Assembly: GCF_007005445.1 (NCBI RefSeq)
Contig: NZ_CP041387.1
Location: forward strand, 4,603,501 to 4,667,500
Direction: 5' to 3'
DNA: 64,000 nucleotides
Origin: Rhodopseudomonas palustris
Lineage (GTDB): Bacteria > Pseudomonadota > Alphaproteobacteria > Rhizobiales > Xanthobacteraceae
The notes below the pieces were generated by a model, which was not told the origin of the DNA, did not search any database, and worked only from the letters and a program-made list of their open reading frames with translations. The position numbers and the translations under genes were made by a program. Numbering within the stretch: the first letter of the stretch is position 1; each line of letters begins with the position of its first letter. Of the stretch, positions 63,923 to 64,000 are shown piece after piece.

Positions 63923-64000
63923 AGTTATTGGTGCTGCCATGCGGTGCGCCTGATCCAGGGCGCGCGACCGCGCACTAACCCGCCGTGCTCTGCATCAGCC

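Overview
The window is chromosomal DNA from an alphaproteobacterium of the Bradyrhizobium/Rhodopseudomonas group, most probably Rhodopseudomonas palustris or a close relative. The base composition is high in GC. The gene set fits: an RpaI/RpaR-type LuxI/LuxR pair with a perfect 16-bp lux-box palindrome, a Bradyrhizobium-type Irr with a Cys-Pro heme motif at residue 29, a BchO homologue of bacteriochlorophyll synthesis, and the alphaproteobacterial PTS/ChvG-ChvI/pckA block. Species assignment is inference from protein recognition; no search was run.

Layout. 1-3.5 kb: end of hisH, an inserted GIY-YIG-like ORF, then hisA, hisF, hisE and coaA. 3.6-8.3 kb (minus): olsB, a hybrid histidine kinase and a YifB/ComM ATPase. 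8.4-10.1 kb (minus): rpaR, rpaI and a translationally coupled 77-aa ORF. 10.4-16.8 kb: gshB, yraN, rsmI, an LpoA-like lipoprotein (the yraL-M-N neighbourhood), hemW, rdgB, rph. 16.9-23.3 kb: hrcA, grpE, dnaK (behind an RpoH-type promoter) and dnaJ, with one unrecognised secreted protein inserted. 23.4-32.3 kb: PmtA-type methyltransferase, flavin reductase, pyrF, dapB, gpmI, an Ada-like repair/regulator protein, nth, S10 peptidase. 32.4-38.4 kb: bchO, a 36-aa candidate small protein, an EI24 membrane protein, aceK, a hydrolase, DUF2283. 38.5-39.9 kb: an AT-richer two-gene cassette of unknown function. 40-50.3 kb: lepA, a GT39 glycosyltransferase, then HPr-EIIA-HprK-ChvG-ChvI, HugZ and pckA. 50.3-54.2 kb: an inverted-repeat element, fabI-fabB-fabA and irr. 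54.3-60.7 kb: SH3 protein, 2-hydroxyacid dehydrogenase, P450, TerB, SDR, SnoaL-like protein, enoyl-CoA hydratase. 60.7-62 kb: an AT-richer patch with two membrane ORFs beside a tRNA-Ala. 62.1-64 kb: yggT, DUF167, folD.

Most genes are housekeeping and several blocks work together: histidine synthesis; DnaK/DnaJ/GrpE/HrcA heat shock; HprK phosphorylating HPr beside the ChvG/ChvI two-component system and pckA, linking nutrient state to gluconeogenesis; FabA/FabB/FabI for unsaturated fatty acids. The accessory material worth attention is the GIY-YIG insertion in the his operon, the two-gene cassette at 38.5-39.9 kb, the tRNA-adjacent membrane pair, the 77-aa partner of rpaI, and the 289-bp inverted-repeat element after pckA. 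No CRISPR array, intact insertion sequence, integrase or rRNA was seen.
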